DNA of 6,989 nucleotides, taken from NCBI GenBank assembly GCA_913062835.1, contig CAJXXD010000043.1, forward strand, positions 1-6,989. Direction: 5' to 3'. The DNA comes from an uncultured Gammaproteobacteria bacterium (GTDB lineage Bacteria; Pseudomonadota; Gammaproteobacteria; Pseudomonadales; Litorivicinaceae). Shown piece by piece: positions 1 through 5,636 of this stretch. The position numbers and the translations under genes were made by a program. Every line of letters begins with the position of its first letter. Positions within the stretch are counted from its first letter, which is position 1. Below the pieces are notes generated by a model, which had not been told where the DNA came from, did not search any database, and saw nothing but the letters and a program-made list of their open reading frames with translations.

Positions 1-81
1 CGCTAGTAATACCAGACTCAACGCAGAACCAACAATCCAGAGGCGCCATGAACTTGCGGCTTGTCGCGTCATCTGACTCAT
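1..81 (-). CDS. ftsI: FtsI (PBP3), division-specific peptidoglycan transpeptidase, N-terminal fragment
   Basis: Only the first 27 codons are in the window; the gene runs off the left edge. The start is the ATG at 81-79, which overlaps the ftsL stop as ATGA; a second in-frame ATG lies three codons on (72-70). A GGAG sequence sits 8 bases before the first ATG, inside the end of ftsL. The peptide has a short polar cytoplasmic tail, then SSWRLWIVG leading into a hydrophobic stretch (ALSLVLLA). This matches the cytoplasmic tail, conserved Trp-Arg and single membrane anchor of FtsI proteins. FtsI cross-links septal peptidoglycan together with FtsW. The catalytic domain is not visible, so the call rests on the position directly after ftsL in a dcw cluster and on the N-terminal pattern. 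Confidence 0.85.
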   Translation of the reverse strand, partial: MSQMTRQAASSWRLWIVGSALSLVLLA

Positions 82-365
82 TCTGGACGCTCCATCAGAC
101 GCGTTTGCTCAGGACTCGGCGGCGTCATCTCAAGGTTGGTACGTGCCATTGCATCGATTCGAAGATCGGCTGCTAACGCGCCTCGCTCTAGCAGTAGCCG
201 GCCCCATTCAATGCTCAACCGATCCCGCTCAGCGCGGGTTTCTTGCAGCGCTGAGTAGAGTTGCCGTGTTTGATAGGCCGTCTTCACCACGAATAAAGCA
301 GAAACAAGACTTGCGACACTTAAGATCACCCCAATCCAGAATGAAGGTCGCGTGAGCCACACCAT
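78..365 (-). CDS. ftsL: FtsL, cell division divisome protein
   Basis: This 95-residue bitopic protein has a short N-terminal tail, one membrane segment (about residues 8-29, WIGVILSVASLVSALFVV) and then a periplasmic helix rich in Arg, Glu, Gln and Leu (about 30-68) that should form the FtsL coiled coil. FtsL joins FtsB and FtsQ in the divisome and helps activate FtsW-FtsI. Length and layout are normal, and the position between rsmH and ftsI is diagnostic because FtsL sequences diverge strongly. The ATG shares its A with the rsmH stop (TAATG), and a GGAGG at 377-373 lies 7 bases upstream. The TGA stop overlaps the ftsI start, so translation is probably coupled across all three genes. Confidence 0.93.
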   Translation of the reverse strand: MVWLTRPSFWIGVILSVASLVSALFVVKTAYQTRQLYSALQETRAERDRLSIEWGRLLLERGALAADLRIDAMARTNLEMTPPSPEQTRLMERPE

Positions 366-1291
366 TACGCTGCCTCCGTTCGCTCAGCGACGCGAAGGAC
401 GGCACTGCGAGAACGCGGGTTCGCCGCTATCTCAGCCGGACTCGGCTTAATCGCTTTTCCGACCAGCTTCAGCCGAGGCTGACTCACATCCGAGGGCAAA
501 GGCATCCGTGGATCACCGGCAGGCGGTCTGGCTGCGTCACGGAACGCGCGCTTTACCAAACGATCCTCCAACGAATGAAACGAAATAACAGCCAATCGAC
601 CGCCTGCGACCAACAGATCAATGGCTGCCGCAATGCCCTGCTCAACCTCGGCCAATTCAGCATTGATGAACAACCGAATTCCCTGAAAAGAGCGGGTTGC
701 CGGATGTTTGTTTGCATCCTTTTTAGGTTGAGCCGCCGCAACGATCCGTGCCAGTTGAGCTGTCGTCTCAATCGGTGCTTCCACACGGGCTTCAATAATT
801 GCGCGTGCGATCCGGCGAGAAAAACGCTCCTCGCCAAACACCCAAAGCACATCAGCGATTTCTTTTTCCTCGGCTTGGGCCAGCCATTGCGCAGCGGAGA
901 GGCCGCTGGTTGGATCCATCCGCATATCCAACGGACCGTCTGCCTGAAAGCTAAATCCACGCTCAGCCTGATCCAATTGAGGTGAAGACACCCCCAGATC
1001 CATCAAAATCCCATCGACCCGCTCAATAGCTCGAGCCTTCAAGGAGTCTGACAAGGTAGAAAAAGGGGCATGGACCATCTCAAACCGGCCATCGCTCGCT
1101 TGCAGTGACTGCCCAACGGAGACGGCCTCCGGGTCGCGATCAAAACCAATCACCTGACCCGAGTCACCGAGGCGATCCAAAAGGGCGGCAGTGTGCCCAC
1201 CTCGGCCGAAGGTGCAGTCGACATACCGCCCCGACGGCTGAATAGAGAGGGCCTCAAGCGCTTCGTTTAGGAGCACTGGAATATGAGCCAC
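365..1291 (-). CDS. rsmH: RsmH (MraW), 16S rRNA m4C1402 N4-methyltransferase
   Basis: The 308-residue SAM-dependent enzyme methylates the exocyclic N4 of C1402 in the decoding centre of 16S rRNA, the same nucleotide whose ribose is modified by RsmI, also encoded in this window. Visible family motifs are HIPVLLNEAL at the N-terminus, the SAM loop VDCTFGRGGHT (24-34), GFDRDP (49-54), MDLGVSSPQLD (97-107), the HPATRSFQGIR block (196-206), ISFHSLEDR (236-244) and the C-terminal NPRSRSAVLR (291-300). Length is typical. The start is a GTG (1291-1289), chosen because MAHIPVL is the usual N-terminus and a strong purine-rich SD precedes it. It follows mraZ by 11 bases and overlaps ftsL by one base, as expected for the mra operon. 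Confidence 0.98.
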   Translation of the reverse strand: MAHIPVLLNEALEALSIQPSGRYVDCTFGRGGHTAALLDRLGDSGQVIGFDRDPEAVSVGQSLQASDGRFEMVHAPFSTLSDSLKARAIERVDGILMDLGVSSPQLDQAERGFSFQADGPLDMRMDPTSGLSAAQWLAQAEEKEIADVLWVFGEERFSRRIARAIIEARVEAPIETTAQLARIVAAAQPKKDANKHPATRSFQGIRLFINAELAEVEQGIAAAIDLLVAGGRLAVISFHSLEDRLVKRAFRDAARPPAGDPRMPLPSDVSQPRLKLVGKAIKPSPAEIAANPRSRSAVLRVAERTEAA

Positions 1292-1294
1292 CGT

Positions 1295-1304
1295 CCCTCC
1301 CCTT
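1295..1304 (-). promoter_or_regulatory. Strong Shine-Dalgarno of rsmH, overlapping the mraZ stop
   Basis: On the minus strand AAGGGGAGGG lies just before the GTG start of rsmH, and its first two A's are part of the mraZ TAA stop (1305-1303). No ATG is available nearby, so this site fixes the GTG as the start and suggests translational coupling of rsmH to mraZ. Confidence 0.75.
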
Positions 1305-1758
1305 ACAACGACAAGTTGATCAGTTCAGCAGAAGCATCCTCGCCGATCGGCTCGTCGAGGTAGGTCTCTGTCATCGTCGTCCAGCGCGCCTCACTCCAGA
1401 GCTCAAACTTCTGGCCTTGGCCCACTAAAATCAAACGCTTATCTAGCTCAGCATGATCTCGATGCATCGCAGGCAGCAACAGACGGTTCGCAGCGTCTAA
1501 ATCCAACTCGGTGGCATAACCCACCATCAAATGCTGCAGGCGGCGAGCTTGCCGACTGGTGGAATTTGGCAAGGCATTGACTTGAGCTTCGATCACTTCC
1601 CAGTCCGCCAGCGGATAGAGCAATAAACAGCGGTCAAACGGATGCACGGTGAGGACCATTTGGCCGTCACAACGCTCGGCAACGCGCTCTCGATACTTCG
1701 AGGGAAGCGCTAGTCGCCCTTTTGCATCCAATGTGATCGGGTTAATCCCGCGAAACAC
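1303..1758 (-). CDS. mraZ: MraZ, dcw-cluster transcriptional repressor
   Basis: The 151-residue DNA-binding protein has two AbrB-like MraZ half-domains, each with the family's DxxxR signature: DAKGR at 11-15 within ITLDAKGRLALPSKYR, and DAANR at 88-92 within LDLDAANRLLLPAMHR. MraZ proteins form ring-shaped oligomers and repress their own operon by binding tandem TGGG-type repeats upstream. Matching repeats are present here at 1800-1845. The gene heads the mraZ-rsmH-ftsL-ftsI operon. The start is a GTG (1758-1756) giving the canonical MFRG N-terminus, with AAGGAG 6 bases upstream. Length is normal and no defect is seen. Confidence 0.97.
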   Translation of the reverse strand: MFRGINPITLDAKGRLALPSKYRERVAERCDGQMVLTVHPFDRCLLLYPLADWEVIEAQVNALPNSTSRQARRLQHLMVGYATELDLDAANRLLLPAMHRDHAELDKRLILVGQGQKFELWSEARWTTMTETYLDEPIGEDASAELINLSL

Positions 1759-1764
1759 CGCCTT

Positions 1765-1770
1765 CTCCTT
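1765..1770 (-). promoter_or_regulatory. Shine-Dalgarno of mraZ (AAGGAG) fixing a GTG start
   Basis: The minus strand reads AAGGAG, then 6 bases, then the GTG of mraZ. The spacing and the canonical MFRG N-terminus agree on this start. Confidence 0.8.
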
Positions 1771-1799
1771 GGTCGATACAGGCCCCTTTTTCCAAGATC

Positions 1800-1845
1800 A
1801 CCCACATCTCTCCACTTTTTCCCACATGTGAACTCTATTTACCCA
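1800..1845 (-). promoter_or_regulatory. Probable MraZ operator: four GTGGG-type direct repeats
   Basis: On the minus strand, TGGGA (1824-1820), TGGAG (1814-1810) and TGGGT (1804-1800) recur at exactly 10-base intervals, each preceded by G. A fourth TGGGT (1845-1841) lies 21 bases, about two helical turns, further upstream. MraZ is known in E. coli and relatives to bind TGGGN direct repeats separated by 5 bases. The middle box has one mismatch (TGGAG). The boxes overlap the predicted spacer, start site and early leader of the mra promoter, a placement suited to repression. The operator role is inferred from the repeat pattern and from the mraZ gene 42 bases downstream. Confidence 0.75.
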
Positions 1846-1860
1846 CGTTTTGCCAGTCAA
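1832..1860 (-). promoter_or_regulatory. Candidate sigma70 promoter of the mra operon
   Basis: On the minus strand TTGACT (-35, 1860-1855; 5 of 6 to consensus) is followed after 17 bases by TAGAGT (-10, 1837-1832; 4 of 6). The predicted start is near 1825, giving a leader of roughly 66 bases before the mraZ GTG. One MraZ-type box lies in the spacer and another at the start site. This is a consensus match read by eye; the start site is not measured. Confidence 0.5.
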
Positions 1861-1959
1861 ATCCGACAACAAGCAAACGCCTGCCAGTCGCAATTCGACC
1901 ATTCAAACAGAGCCTTAAATTACTGATTTACAGAATAAAATTAATTTTTAGGCGGACAC

Positions 1960-1987
1960 AAAAAACGCCCAAAAAAGGGCGCTTTTT
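1960..1987 (-). terminator. Rho-independent terminator of rnpB
   Basis: On the minus strand CGCCC (1981-1977), a six-T loop and GGGCG (1970-1966) form a short GC hairpin followed by a run of six T's. It lies about 45 bases past the predicted 3' end of rnpB and ahead of the mra promoter, so it separates the two co-oriented units. Because A's and T's flank both sides (AAAAAG before the stem), the hairpin could also work on the plus strand, but no gene there needs it. Confidence 0.8.
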
Positions 1988-2024
1988 ATTCGGTGGGATG
2001 AAGTGGTGTAAAAACCATCAAATT

Positions 2025-2366
2025 AGGGGGAGTCGGCCGATAAGCCGGGTTCTGTCGTGGACAATCATTCATCTAGGGGCTCCGTCACCAAAGCCCTCAA
2101 GCGACCTACCCGAATCCAGCGCGAGGCACGCTTCATGGATTCCTATTTGGTCTTGCTCCAGGTGGGGTTTACCAAGCCGTCGCGTGTTACCACCGACGCG
2201 GGGCGCTCTTACCGCACCCTTTCACCCTTACCGACCGAAGCCGGCGGTCTACTCTCTGCTGCACTTTCCGTAGGCTCACGCCTCCCAGGAATTACCTGGC
2301 ACCCTGCCTCGAGGAGCCCGGACTTTCCTCTCCCGCTTACACGGCAGCGATTGTCTAGCCAACTCC
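2025..2366 (-). ncRNA. rnpB: RNase P RNA (M1 RNA), bacterial type A
   Basis: This is the catalytic RNA that removes 5' leaders from pre-tRNAs with the protein RnpA. It is recognised by strongly conserved blocks on the minus strand. GAGGAAAGTCCGGGCTCC (2330-2313) gives the 5' strand of P4. GGGTGAAAGGGTGCGGTAAG lies in the middle. GGTAAACCCCACC near L15 contains the GGU that pairs with the tRNA CCA end. ACAGAACCCGGCTTATCGG (2055-2037) gives the 3' strand of P4. The ends come from helix P1: GGAGTTGGC (2366-2358) pairs with GCCGACTCC (2037-2029) through nine pairs including one G-U. By recall the whole 5' end lines up base for base with the E. coli RNA. The estimated length of about 342 nt is slightly short for type A. 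Small end errors are possible. Confidence 0.97.
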
Positions 2367-2373
2367 GGGCGAG

Positions 2374-2402
2374 AGTGTCTACTCTGGAGGGACGTCCGTC
2401 AA
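2374..2402 (-). promoter_or_regulatory. Candidate rnpB promoter inside the 3' end of rsmI
   Basis: On the minus strand TTGACG (2402-2397; 5 of 6 to the -35 consensus) is followed after 17 bases by GACACT (2379-2374; a weak 3 of 6 -10). A C-rich 7-base discriminator, CTCGCCC, then leads to G2366, exactly the predicted RNA 5' end. A GC-rich discriminator is typical of stringently controlled stable-RNA promoters. The -10 touches the rsmI stop codon (TAG, 2381-2379). The spacing supports it, but the -10 match is poor. Confidence 0.45.
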
Positions 2403-3239
2403 TCGACGATACAGCGCGCGCTTGGATTGACCGGTGAGCTCTGCCGCCACAGCAGCCGCCCTAGAGGGCGGCAATTCGCGAGCCAACACACGAAGCAATC
2501 GGTCGCTATCGAGGTCTAATTTCCCACCCGGCTCTGAGTTAGGCCCCACAAGCACCACAAATTCGCCACGAATTCGATCAGGATTTTCCACACACCAGCG
2601 CTCACACTGCCCCGCATCTACACACACAATCTGCTCAAAGGTCTTGGTGAGTTCTCGGGCAAACACCACCACTCGACCTAGAGCGCGCTCATCCAATCGT
2701 TTGGCCAGATCGACGATTCGATGCGGCGCCTCGTAAAAAATCACAGTACCCGGCATGGCTAGGGAATCGGTCAAGGATTGCTCTCTCGCCCCGCCCTTCG
2801 CGGGCAGAAATCCAAAAAAATGAGACGGCGCAGCGGGCAAACCACTCACTGAAATCGCGGTCGCCAAAGCCGACACGCCAGGCACCGGGACAACAGACAA
2901 TCCCTGTTGCAGGCAGGCAGCGACCACCAATCGACCAGGGTCGCTAATACCGGGGGTTCCTGCGTCAGAGACCAACGCAATCGCCTGCCCCGACTCGAGC
3001 GCTTCGATCACGCGATGCGATTTCCCTTCTTCAGAGTGCGCATTAAATGAAATTAAACGCGTTTTAATACCCATCTCACTCAGCAGGTGACCCGTGACTC
3101 GTGTGTCCTCGGCCAAGATACAATCAACCGAAGCCAAAACAGCTTTCGCTCGGTACGTTAAATCCTCTCGATTACCGATGGGCGTTGCCACAACATAAAG
3201 CGCAGATGGTAGAGTGGGGTTCTTTCGAATGTCAGACAC
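2379..3239 (-). CDS. rsmI: RsmI, 16S rRNA 2'-O-ribose methyltransferase (C1402)
   Basis: The 286-residue protein of the tetrapyrrole-methylase fold uses SAM to methylate the 2'-OH of C1402 in 16S rRNA, complementing RsmH. Motifs in order are LYVVATPIGNREDLTYRA (14-31), AEDTR (43-47), the SAM-site block SDAGTPGISDPG (91-102), PVPGVSA (118-124), FYEAPHR (168-174) and RELTKTFEQ (195-203). Length matches the family. The start is GTG at 3239-3237: an in-frame TAA lies only three codons upstream, and the conserved region begins soon after, so no other start fits well. No Shine-Dalgarno is visible before it, which is unusual here. It is divergent from lpoA, as in other gammaproteobacteria, and ends 12 bases before the rnpB 5' end. 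Confidence 0.97.
   Translation of the reverse strand: MSDIRKNPTLPSALYVVATPIGNREDLTYRAKAVLASVDCILAEDTRVTGHLLSEMGIKTRLISFNAHSEEGKSHRVIEALESGQAIALVSDAGTPGISDPGRLVVAACLQQGLSVVPVPGVSALATAISVSGLPAAPSHFFGFLPAKGGAREQSLTDSLAMPGTVIFYEAPHRIVDLAKRLDERALGRVVVFARELTKTFEQIVCVDAGQCERWCVENPDRIRGEFVVLVGPNSEPGGKLDLDSDRLLRVLARELPPSRAAAVAAELTGQSKRALYRRLTDVPPE
3185..3215 (+). promoter_or_regulatory. Weak candidate promoter for lpoA inside rsmI
   Basis: TTGCCA (3185-3190; 5 of 6 to the -35 consensus) and TAGAGT (3210-3215; 4 of 6 to the -10) are separated by 19 bases, longer than the optimum of 17. With only 15 bases between the rsmI and lpoA starts, an lpoA promoter must lie within the 5' part of rsmI, and this is the best match I see there. 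It is a tentative by-eye call. Confidence 0.25.
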
Positions 3240-3245
3240 AGGGGT
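3240..3245 (+). promoter_or_regulatory. Shine-Dalgarno of lpoA (AGGGGT) supporting a TTG start
   Basis: AGGGGT lies 9 bases before TTG 3255 and 12 before the adjacent in-frame TTG 3258, which favours the first. The reading frame is closed by TAG at 3210-3212, and no ATG or GTG occurs in frame between that stop and the lipoprotein signal peptide. Confidence 0.6.
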
Positions 3246-3254
3246 TTATCAGCC

Positions 3255-5039
3255 TTGTTGATACGCTTTAAGCCTGCCCGAAAACCGGGTCTATGGACAA
3301 GCCTGCTTGCGACGGCTTGGCTAGTAGGCTGTCAACAAAATACCATGGCCCCGCCTGTCAGTGATGTATCCACAGAGTCGACAACGACTCCCGAAAGGGC
3401 GCCCGAAACTGCGGGTGCACGTTTCAATACCCGCGAGCTGTCGCGCACAGATCTCAACGGCTCTGATCGATTTATCTCATCGATCCAGTCTGCGGAACCC
3501 GACGCAGCCGCAGCGGATCGAGTGAAAGAGGCCGAAACCGCATTAGCAGCCAACCAACCCCAGGTGACCATTAATGCGCTGCAAGGCATTCAGCTTGAAG
3601 GGCTAGAGGCCAATGAGCGAGCTGAGGTGTTGCGGCTCAAATCGGAATCACTCCAACAGCTTAACCTCACCTTAGCCGCCCTTAGAGTGCGTGCTGAGCG
3701 CCTTCAATATATAGATCAGCCCGTGCTCGATCGCGAATTGCGAGAGCTGACAGAGGCCGTCACTCGGTTATCGCCAACAACCCAGACTGAACTGGCGCTT
3801 GGCACAGATCTTCTGGCCGGATTGGCTCAAGCAATACGGTTGCGAGGGGACAGCCAGTCCACCGAGGCACAACGATGGCTCCGCCGGTTTTCGGAACACC
3901 CAGTGTTACAGTCGCGCCTCAGTCGCTTTCAATTTCTGCAAAACATCGTCGCACCCGAGACATTCCATGCAGTCGCTCTACTCCCCCTCACGGGTGATCT
4001 GGCCAATGCTGGAAAAGCGATTCGTGACGGCATGCTGTATCAGCATGCAAAGCGCTCGACGTCGATACCGATTCGCTTAGACATTCGTGACAGTGCCTCC
4101 ATGACCGAAGCAGACTGGGCTGAATTGGCTGCAAACACCGACATCGACCTCATCATTGGGCCGTTGCCCAGAGCACAAATCGCGACTCTACTCGCTGCCG
4201 CACCTAAGGCACCGGTCCTGACACTTAATCGACTCGACTCAAACACACTTGATGTTACCGGGCCGGTCTATTCATTCAGCCTCGCCATCGAGGACGATGC
4301 ACAATCTGCTGTTGACTATGCCGGCATGGCCACGAACGCGCCGCGACTCCTCACCTTTTACACAGAATCCGACTTAGGACGACGGACTGCAGAAGCCACT
4401 CGACTGCAGCTCACTCGAATTGGCGGCACCTTAGCGGGCAATTTCCCACTGGATGCTGAAAAGCCTGAAATCACTATTGCTCAAGCATTTGGAGTCACTG
4501 ACAGCGAAGCGCGTCGCCGCGAGATCAGTCGTGCGATCAATTTACCCTTGGAATACACACCCCGCATTCGGACAGATCTCACCGCGGTGGTCTTACAAAC
4601 CGATACCAACCGGGCGCGCCAGATTCGCCCCTTACTTGATTTTTACTACCTCGAGGATACGCCGGTGCTGTTGATTGGGGCATACCGAGCGGATTTAAGC
4701 GAGATGACCGAAGACTTTAAGCGCTCCTATCTACTGGTGACTCCCTGGGAGCTCGGCTCGTCCGCACGGATGGCTCTGAATTCACGGCCATGGGTGCAAA
4801 GCCCGTTTGGTACCCTGACAGGGGTTGGCGTGGATGCTATGGAATTGGCAGTACGGCTTGGGTTTGGAGAACCGATTGATTTCACCGGGCAGACCGGACA
4901 TCTTTCGCTAGGTGAGTCAGGAGTGATCGAACGCCGACTCAGCGTGATGGCAATTGATGGGCGAGAGCGCATCACTGAAGTACCGTGGCAACCGACCCGG
5001 CAACCTTTACGCTATAAGGACACATCAAATGCTCGATAA
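3255..5039 (+). CDS. lpoA: LpoA, outer-membrane lipoprotein activator of PBP1A
   Basis: The 594-residue lipoprotein should reach from the outer membrane to stimulate the peptidoglycan synthase PBP1A. The signal peptide (1-25) has a basic start, a hydrophobic core and the lipobox LVGC with acylated Cys26; Gln at +2 fits outer-membrane sorting. Residues of about 60-215 are Leu/Ala/Glu-rich helical repeats, matching the TPR-like N-domain. From Phe237 (FHAVALLPLTGDLANAGKAIRDGML) the rest resembles a type I periplasmic-binding fold, with IIGPLPRAQI, VLTLNRLD, DLGRRTAEATRLQLTRIGG, GVGVDAMELA and a C-terminal TGHLSLGESGVIERRLS that matches E. coli LpoA from recall. It is somewhat shorter than the E. 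coli protein (678). The start is TTG, forced by the frame. The 3' end overlaps diaA by 11 bases. Confidence 0.93.
   Translation: MLIRFKPARKPGLWTSLLATAWLVGCQQNTMAPPVSDVSTESTTTPERAPETAGARFNTRELSRTDLNGSDRFISSIQSAEPDAAAADRVKEAETALAANQPQVTINALQGIQLEGLEANERAEVLRLKSESLQQLNLTLAALRVRAERLQYIDQPVLDRELRELTEAVTRLSPTTQTELALGTDLLAGLAQAIRLRGDSQSTEAQRWLRRFSEHPVLQSRLSRFQFLQNIVAPETFHAVALLPLTGDLANAGKAIRDGMLYQHAKRSTSIPIRLDIRDSASMTEADWAELAANTDIDLIIGPLPRAQIATLLAAAPKAPVLTLNRLDSNTLDVTGPVYSFSLAIEDDAQSAVDYAGMATNAPRLLTFYTESDLGRRTAEATRLQLTRIGGTLAGNFPLDAEKPEITIAQAFGVTDSEARRREISRAINLPLEYTPRIRTDLTAVVLQTDTNRARQIRPLLDFYYLEDTPVLLIGAYRADLSEMTEDFKRSYLLVTPWELGSSARMALNSRPWVQSPFGTLTGVGVDAMELAVRLGFGEPIDFTGQTGHLSLGESGVIERRLSVMAIDGRERITEVPWQPTRQPLRYKDTSNAR
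5016..5020 (+). promoter_or_regulatory. Shine-Dalgarno of diaA (AAGGA)
   Basis: AAGGA lies 8 bases before ATG 5029, inside the end of lpoA. It decides the diaA start against an in-frame ATG at 4954 that would add 25 residues unlike the family. Confidence 0.8.
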
Positions 5040-5619
5040 AAGCGCCTTGGAAGAACGAATCGCGATGCGGATTGCCAAGGCCACTGAAGCACTTCAACAA
5101 AGTTTTGAGCTGGCAGGACCGCTGGTCGAGGCGTCCCATACTTTGGCCAATACCCTCTTAAACGACGGCAAGATATTGGTGTTAGGTACCGGATCCTCCG
5201 CTGCATTGGCGCAAATATTCGTCGCCAATATGATGCATCAATTTGAACGGGATCGGCCTGCATTGCCGGCTATCGCGCTGTCTTCAGACGTAGTGACCAT
5301 CAGCTCGTTAGCCGATCAGCCAAATACCGACCAATATGCGCGGCAAATCAAGGCGTTAGGGAAAGCAGGCGATTGTGTCTTAGTTATCTCAGCAACCGGC
5401 ACGCGCGCTAACGTGATTCAGTCAGTCGTTGCGGCACATGAAGCCAATCTCCCGGTGATCGCATTGACCGGAGGTGATGGCGGAGAGATAGCTCCTCTAC
5501 TAAACTTTGGAGACTCAGAGATTCGTGTTCGCTCAAACCACCCCACCACGGTCCGGGAACAACACCTTATGATCGTGCATTGTTTGAGCGAACTCATTGA
5601 CCATCAAATATTTGGATAA
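5029..5619 (+). CDS. diaA: DiaA-type SIS-domain protein, DnaA initiator-associating factor
   Basis: The start is ATG 5029, giving 196 residues, the same length as E. coli DiaA. Almost the whole protein is a SIS domain (about 35-190) with ILVLGTGSSAALAQ (49-62), RPALPAIAL (76-84), VISATGTRANVI (119-130), VIALTGGDGGE (143-153) and EQHLMIVHCLSELID (177-191). DiaA forms tetramers that bind several DnaA molecules and help them assemble at oriC. By recalled alignment the GmhA catalytic glutamate in HFAEEL is absent here (IFVANM), which argues against a working sedoheptulose-7-phosphate isomerase. Phe195 in LIDHQIF aligns with DiaA Phe191, important for DnaA binding. It lies between lpoA and dolP as in relatives, but yraN, usually just before it, is missing. 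Many databases would label it phosphoheptose isomerase by similarity. Confidence 0.88.
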   Translation: MLDKSALEERIAMRIAKATEALQQSFELAGPLVEASHTLANTLLNDGKILVLGTGSSAALAQIFVANMMHQFERDRPALPAIALSSDVVTISSLADQPNTDQYARQIKALGKAGDCVLVISATGTRANVIQSVVAAHEANLPVIALTGGDGGEIAPLLNFGDSEIRVRSNHPTTVREQHLMIVHCLSELIDHQIFG

Positions 5620-5636
5620 TTAAAGAGGATCAACCC

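Noticed and set aside
61..365. Plus-strand open frames opposite ftsL and ftsI
   Set aside because: Arg/Ser-rich shadow peptides opposite a well-supported ftsL with coupled start and stop codons.
553..985. Long open frames of about 135 codons on both strands within rsmH
   Set aside because: They are shadows of a fully conserved rsmH frame; no suitable start context or recognisable protein.
1998..2437. Two overlapping plus-strand open frames (91 and 126 codons) across 1998-2437
   Set aside because: They run antisense through rnpB, whose conserved RNA blocks explain the sequence. The peptides look like nothing known.
2584..2592. DnaA-box-like sequence TTTTCCACA, with a near match GTATCCACA at 3366-3374
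   Set aside because: Single isolated matches in coding sequence with no cluster or AT-rich unwinding region; expected by chance in a window of this size.
4954..5028. Upstream ATG extending diaA by 25 residues
   Set aside because: The extension lies inside lpoA and does not resemble DiaA N-termini. ATG 5029 has a good SD and gives the family length of 196.
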